Below are positions 58,327 to 64,000 of a stretch of DNA of 64,000 bases, piece by piece. The stretch's first letter is position 1, and every line of letters begins with the position of its first letter. The DNA is from Lepiota brunneoincarnata (lineage: Eukaryota; Basidiomycota; Agaricomycetes; Agaricales; Agaricaceae). Made by a program: the position numbers and the translations under genes. The stretch lies in NCBI GenBank assembly GCA_023014365.1, contig JAEBUN010000001.1, positions 3,596,001 through 3,660,000 on the forward strand, written 5' to 3'. The notes below the pieces were generated by a model. The model ran no database searches and was not told where the DNA came from. It saw only the letters and a list, made by a program, of their open reading frames with translations.

Positions 58327-59233
58327 AGTCCGAAAGGCTGTGGAATAAATGCGTGTGATTGATTCTTAGATCTCAAATCGTGGTCAGCTGGTCGGACTCT
58401 AAGCGAACGATGAGACTCATTCTCGCCTCGTTGCAGGGCACATTTTACCCTGGAGAGTGCCGATGACCCTCGTTCATCCACCTGGAAAACCCATCATCGT
58501 TTCACGCAATAATTTGTCGTTCTCGAGTGAGAAAGAAATCTTTGACTGTGTTTCAGTAGCATCCAACCAGCCCACGTGCCTATTGATCCGCCAAGCACAC
58601 GAGCTTGTGGCATGGGTACCCAAGCACTCGGCTATAACCCCCCCCCCCCAAGTCAATATGTTCTTCCATGTCAACGAACTTAGTTTGTCATTCGTAATGG
58701 AAGCCGATTACCCACTACATCATTGACGTCTGCAACCGTGTGTTGCTTGTGGTTCCATCCACACACAAACTCGCCCATCGAACGGGTTAGAAACGCAATT
58801 CACGAAAGGTAGTCTCCGAAAAAAGGTCCTTGGCGAACGAAAGTGACGCGAAAAGTTCATGAAAGTAGTGTGTGCCTTTATCGAATCACCGAAAATTCGT
58901 AAATTTTGGTTCTAGTCCGCTCCACTCAGCTACTAGACCCAGAACACGAAACGATGGAACAATAAATCAATTATACTTGCTACTGCCACTCAGAACCTTC
59001 TTCTGCTGACGCCGCCACTAGTTGAGAGATCCGCGCTCGCTCTTTGGATGTGTGCTACAGCCCCGAACCATCCCTTCGACCCGCTTTGAGTGATTACAGC
59101 TCCAAGTTCAATATTGAACTTTGAATGTGGCATGGTTGATCCAGTCACCCTCTAGTCATCAATGAACTCTTCTTCCCCCCCCCCCACCCCCCTCCTCCGT
59201 CGAGCTTCCACTATTCACATAGCAAATGACTTG

Positions 59234-59252
59234 CCCCCCCCCCCCCCCCCCC
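59234..59252. repeat. C homopolymer, 19 bases
   Basis: Longest single-base run of the window, with a second C-run at 59175-59185 just upstream. Confidence 0.9.
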
Positions 59253-61279
59253 AGTCGAAGATATTGCGGAACCCAATTAAAGTTGGTTTTCTTTACTCCC
59301 AGCAACATGGACTTCACCACTGGTAAACTCCGCTCACTCCGCCGTTTTCCATGTCCGAGGGAAGTAACCCAGAACCCAGAATCGGAGATGCACGCCAAGC
59401 ATAAATCTCAACGATCAAGCCACTACAAAGATCATGGGAAAAAAAAAACAGTATGTTATTATTGGCCAGGACGGCAGGACGACCCCAAACTTCAAAGCTT
59501 CACCAGTCACCCACCGTTCGACAGCCACTTTGAAATATGACATGACCATTCAAGCAAGCGGGGACCACGCACAATGCTGGTTCTCTGCACCACACACATA
59601 CTACCTTGTTACCTTGTGGATATTGGATCCCGTGGAGCCCCCCCCTTCTTCTTCCAACACGATCATCGGTGGGCAGCAAACAAACCCCCCCACCCCAGCT
59701 CCAATGTCCTGTCTTTCTTTCTTTCCTTCTTTTTTGTGATCAATCATACAGTCAAAGTTTGCAAATGGGAACACCCGAGACCGGACCGAATGTGTGAAAG
59801 TTAGAAGACTTCCGCTCCGAAGCATATTTGAGAATATCCTCGGAATAATCATGAGCAACAGTTGCATCCACTATGTTAATATAACTATCTCAGGAACGAA
59901 CCATTGGCGCACTTTCCCCTAGAACCAAGGGCAGGGGGTCTCGCTCTCAAAGCTTCCATGTGATACACATTTCATTCCAATCGTATTTGTCGAAAAGAGC
60001 ACCTGCTCGCAGAGGGATCATGGATTAAGTAGAAGGGGACTCTACTCTGTCTTTGTGCATAATGTAGAAGCCATTGGTAGCGGTAGCGCATTGCAAAGGG
60101 AAGCTGTGCTCATACAGCTAGTACTTTGATAAAAGAGGCAGTTATCTTTACGGGGCTTTCGCTAGTGGCGCGTGCAAGTTCAGTGGCTAAGGAGTTTGTG
60201 GTCGGATCTCTTTCGTTACCAAGTGCCCTGCATCATTCCCTAAGTCATTAATTATTCCTCGATGACACCGAATTTCTTCACGTTGCCAGCATGGTTGGAC
60301 ACGACAGAGAGCTAATGTCACAAGATGCAAATTTAGCTTTGTTACCTATTATCGGAACCGATCTTGGGACCTGGCTCCAATTTTCAAGTCTATCCTCTGC
60401 TAACGGATCGGCATTCACCCTACCTCAGCAACCGTAATACGATAGGTATCCCTCATTCTGTAGTGCTGAAGCCTGTATCCCGTTCCACCATTCCCACAAA
60501 TTATCACTGACAGTGGCATACGGGGGAAAAAAAAATCCACATCTTAGTTAGCGCTTGACAATAATCACAATCTCCCAACAAACGGAAACGCGATAGCACC
60601 CCCCGCACAAACCCAACCCTCTGCCGGATCTGTGGGCTTTTTGTCGATCCCTCCTCCACCTGCTCGGAAAGGGCACACAACCAGACACTAGGAGAAAAAA
60701 AAAATGCATGAGGGGACCGAATAACAACGAAGCCCCGAGAAGCTCACTTGTGCTTCTGGTGGAGGAAGAAAATCAGGATCCAGAGCTTTTTATACCATGA
60801 CAGCCAGCGACGCGACGTTGAAAGAGGTTTACGATGGATTTTGCGCCTCAACTTGTGGTGTGTGTATTTAATATCGAGTGGACTAGTGATATATGTGCAA
60901 GGGCTGGATCCGACTCTCACTAGTGGTTTAGGTAACTCGCCACCCCCGAATTCTTCGGTGTGCCTTTTCTGAGTCGAGCCTATACGGACGGAAATTGACG
61001 AGTTGTAAATGTTGCTGCTGTTCCATACCTTGTTGATCAACCTCCGATATGGGTTAGAACCACATGGCAGAATAATTCACGGTTGAGAATCAAATTAAAT
61101 GGTGCGATCAATATTCATAGGAATAGTATAGCTATATACAACCACTGAAATTGGTATAACTTTGTTTCCACTCAATTGTTTCTACTAGAACCAACGATGG
61201 GGGAGAAACGAATGGTATTGGTATATGTTTCCCTCTGCGGGAACGAGAACCAGCTTTACTGCTAACCATTTGGGAATCC

Positions 61280-63587
61280 TCATCGAGAGGCTTCTACTGT
61301 TACGGTTGGAACTGGCGGTGTTGCTGGGACCGTTTGTACTGCGACTGGTGGTGGCGGCGGTGGTGGTGGTGCTGGGACCGTTGGTACTGCGGGTGGTTTC
61401 GTTGCTACCGATGTTACTGAAACTGTTGGCATTGGGGGTGGTCTCGGTACTACCGGTACCGCTGGTACCGCCGATGTTGCTGCACGGGGTTTCTTGTCAC
61501 GACTGCCTTTAACATGTGCACTAGGCGGCGGTGTGTCCTCAACCATCCTTTCGACAACTTTGGTGATGGAGATCCCATTTTCAACGTCACTCGATCCACC
61601 CGAGATCCCATCCAACTCGATATTAGAAATGTAGGTATCTAGTTCGTAGATTCCCGACGCCTGCAGTAAATTAACAAATAATCAGTCGAGTGGAAAAAAG
61701 CAGAATTTTTGATGCGACGACGCACAATTTGCCTATTGGTTCGAAAGTGCGGGGATACCTATATATGCATTTTTTGTGTCAGCTCTGCCAAAGACCTGTA
61801 AAAAAAAAAAAAACTTCCATACCTTTCCAGCCATCCCGGTTCCTTGTCTATGAGAGCTGAGCCTCGAAGAGGAAATGGTCACTTTTTCTTGTTCTCCGAA
61901 TAGGACATTGTGGGTATCGTTGGTATTACCAGACAAGTTGTTCCATCCCGCACGTGCGTTCAGGCTAAGTAAAACGTTATGAGTTGGAGGGAGAGCCTCA
62001 AAAAAGAATAACTAAACGCTTACGTGCTCAAGAGAGAATTAGTGTATAATTTCCCAAGTCCAAAGTCCCAAATAAAGTTGCTGAAAAACACGCGTCACTC
62101 GTTAGGAGCGAGCCATACATACATACATCCTGCAACTGATACTTACAGCGTTGTTTTCTATTTGGATCGTTTAGCTCTCCGATAAGTTCGTAGCCTTGTT
62201 TATACAAAGGGACTCACCGGAGCCAGGACAAAAATAAGGACGTCGGCCGCAGCAGAGATAGCGGTGATCGCTCCGGTTTGAACAGTAACTAATATAACAA
62301 ACTTTTAGTAAGATCAACCAAGTTAGGAGGAAACTCTTTTGAAACTCACTTCTCATAATCCTGCTGATATGGTCGTCGGTAGACTTGAACCCCGTCTTTC
62401 GCTTATACTAAATCCCGATTGAGTCTTTTGTTTTGATTTGGAATTGTAACACCCTTACCAGTGACCATACAAGGGCGCAGGTAATCACAACATCTCCAGC
62501 TGCAGAAGACGCTAGCCAAGTAATAACAGCGCCATGGAACTGTTGAAGCCTCGCGTATTCTGGAATGAGTGTCACTGAGATGGTCGTAGCGATACCACCG
62601 ACTAGCACAAACGGGATCAGCTCAGTTCATGACCCTACTTGGGGTGGTTGCTAGCTTACTGAAGGCGCAAACGGCGAAAAAGATGATGGAGGAGTTGATC
62701 AAGGCGGATTTGGTGATCACTTTAATTCTCCATGCCATGAACAATTGCACAGGGCTCGATATCATGACCTAAGAATGATTGAATTGAATCAGCTCGGCTT
62801 TCGTAAATCAGGGGAGGCAGAGAAGATGATGCGCACCGTGACAATTGGGTCTTGAAAGGGGTAGGCAAAACCTCGGTCAGAGGGGTAATGAGGGGGGATA
62901 GATAGCTCCTAAAGCTTACCAGCAGATAACACTAAACGGTACGGGAAGGATAGGAGGAGGAGAACGGGCACCGTGTGAGATTAGGATACAGAATGATTCA
63001 GAACGGAGACGTACTGATTGGGGCTATCGTGACAGCTCGTAGGGATCCTGTCATACTGAGTTTAGTCCAGAGAAGGGTGCGTGTAGGAGGTACCATACCG
63101 TAGCGCTTGACCAGGGGTTCGTACATCATGCCAATGTCAAAGCCCGTGTTCAGGGTCTCCATAATGAACAGATAGAGTACCTAGGCAGTTTCGCTAGTAT
63201 GAGTATTGTTGTGCGTTGTCGACCGTTGATTTCGACTCACGAAGTAACGAATCCATCGTGGGTCTCTGAAGGATAATGTCAGTGGCCGAGATAATCATGG
63301 GCAAAGAAAAAGGCGCACTTCTTGTATGTCTGGTAATAAATGAACGACTTGTTTGGAATTAGCATAGATATCGATCTGTAGGTGTTGCCCCTGCATACCT
63401 GCACAACTAAAACCTAGTCACAAAGTCAGGAAAAGAAGGAGTAAGAGGAAGTCTATACGGTTACTCACGCCATAAAGTATAGTGTTGGCGAAAACGCCAA
63501 TGAGCATAGGACCGAGGCTACAGGAAATGTCAACATCACAAGGGAAACAGGAAGAGCTGGTCCTCACAGAAGGTCGACGCCAGGCAT
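61280..63587 (-). CDS. DUF6534 seven-helix membrane protein
   Basis: ATG 63587 (exon 63587-63568) joins 63517-63469 by a GTGAGG...TAG intron to give MPGVDLLLGPMLIGVFANTI. Further small exons read IRYFVLYLFIMETLNTGFD (about 63250-63130), then EYARLQQFHGAVITWLASSA and AGDVVITCALVWSL (62608-62470). The DUF6534 core follows: YKRKTGFKSTDDHISRIMR, VTVQTGAITAISAAADVLIF (about 62400-62215) and FIWDFGLGKLYTNSLLST with LNARAGW (62090-61935). The C-terminal tail after the last helix is cytosolic and ends in a Val/Pro/Thr repeat region (PAVPTVPAPPPPPPPPVAV). Family members have seven helices and are greatly expanded in Agaricomycetes; no ligand or function is proven. Roughly ten introns; middle exon limits are not all fixed. 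Confidence 0.82.
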
Positions 63588-64000
63588 GGTCGCTATACGT
63601 GGATACAGACCAACACTACCCCGCATTTATAAAGTGTCCTAAAACCCTCACGTCAAGCTCCATCACCTTCAAAGCCTTTCCGAAAAAGGAATAGAACGTA
63701 TTGCGGAAATTTTCGCGGAAAAAGAAGTATGTTTTAGGAGGTGTCATTTCGCTGCATCCGGGAGAAGACTTCCTTCGATGCCCACTACAAAACCCCCCGA
63801 GAAGTGTGGCGAGGCTTAAGTATCAATCAGGAGCTAGCCATGCTTGTCTCCTATGGGTCAGGGTCTGTAGGATTTGGTATAGGCGTTGAGAGTCCAGTGG
63901 AATAGCGAGGGATGGGGCATCGTTCAACTGGATAGTACGCGGAGAGATCAGAGAAGCGACTTTGCTTCAAAGGATGAGTGATATACACCCTTGATAAGAA
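63588..64000. promoter_or_regulatory. upstream region of the DUF6534 gene
   Basis: A TTTATAAA TATA-type palindrome sits at 63626-63633, about 40 bases before the ATG (minus strand). No other gene is seen to the window end. Confidence 0.5.

Larger units (their letters stand above)
57680..61279. other. 3.6 kb gene-poor region
   Basis: No frame on either strand has recognisable content. It holds a (CA)n tract near 58306-58326, and C-runs at 58640-58650, 59175-59185 and 59234-59252. AT- and A-runs near 59442 and 60529 are typical of intergenic DNA. A spliced small gene could still be missed here, as the two genes to the left show. Confidence 0.45.

Overview
The window comes from a filamentous basidiomycete, most likely an Agaricomycete. 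The evidence is eukaryotic gene structure throughout: short GT-AG introns of about 46-62 bases, tiny exons, and no operons. Several protein families expanded in mushroom-forming fungi are present (DUF6534 membrane proteins, an unnamed seven-helix family, F-box proteins, secreted PEBP-like proteins). Tyrosine-recombinase, Ty1/copia, Tc1 and pogo elements are also present. No species can be named from the sequence alone.

Layout. 1-795: 3' end of a pogo-type transposase. 2020-3874 (-): multi-pass membrane protein. About 4.9-15.2 kb (-): one decayed DIRS/Ngaro-like tyrosine-recombinase retrotransposon that served as a landing pad. A gag-only copia element with a perfect GCAAG target duplication sits in its recombinase gene, a solo LTR with CCCTC duplication sits in its gag, and its gag is split again by an unclassified 2.5 kb sequence and a complete Tc1/mariner element flanked by TA. 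16.6-24.3 kb: F-box protein (-), exosome nuclease RRP6 (+), small membrane protein (-), FIST-domain protein (+). 25.2-37.8 kb: three secreted PEBP-like genes and a fossil fourth, around a cytochrome P450 and a seven-helix membrane protein, with a duplicated 0.43 kb segment, an arrestin-like pseudogene and a copia fossil.

38.0-57.7 kb is a dense housekeeping block: TPR/CCCH zinc-finger protein, DUF202 membrane protein, an unknown protein, an F-box protein, a 1199-residue RING-H2 protein, ETF beta subunit, AFG2/DRG1 AAA-ATPase (-), PIG-T of the GPI transamidase, an 83-residue cysteine-rich protein and ATP synthase subunit f. After a gene-poor stretch with long G/C homopolymers, a DUF6534 membrane protein (61280-63587, -) closes the window.

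Functionally the conserved genes are ordinary cell machinery: RNA decay (RRP6), ribosome maturation (AFG2), GPI anchoring (PIG-T), mitochondrial energy metabolism (ETFB, subunit f) and ubiquitin ligation (RING, F-box). The PEBP/P450/seven-helix region is accessory and recently rearranged. One caution affects several gene models: about ten single-base indels, all in short G or C runs, break otherwise well-conserved frames (RRP6, FIST, P450, seven-helix protein, TPR/CCCH, AFG2). They look more like residual sequencing errors than loss of essential genes.
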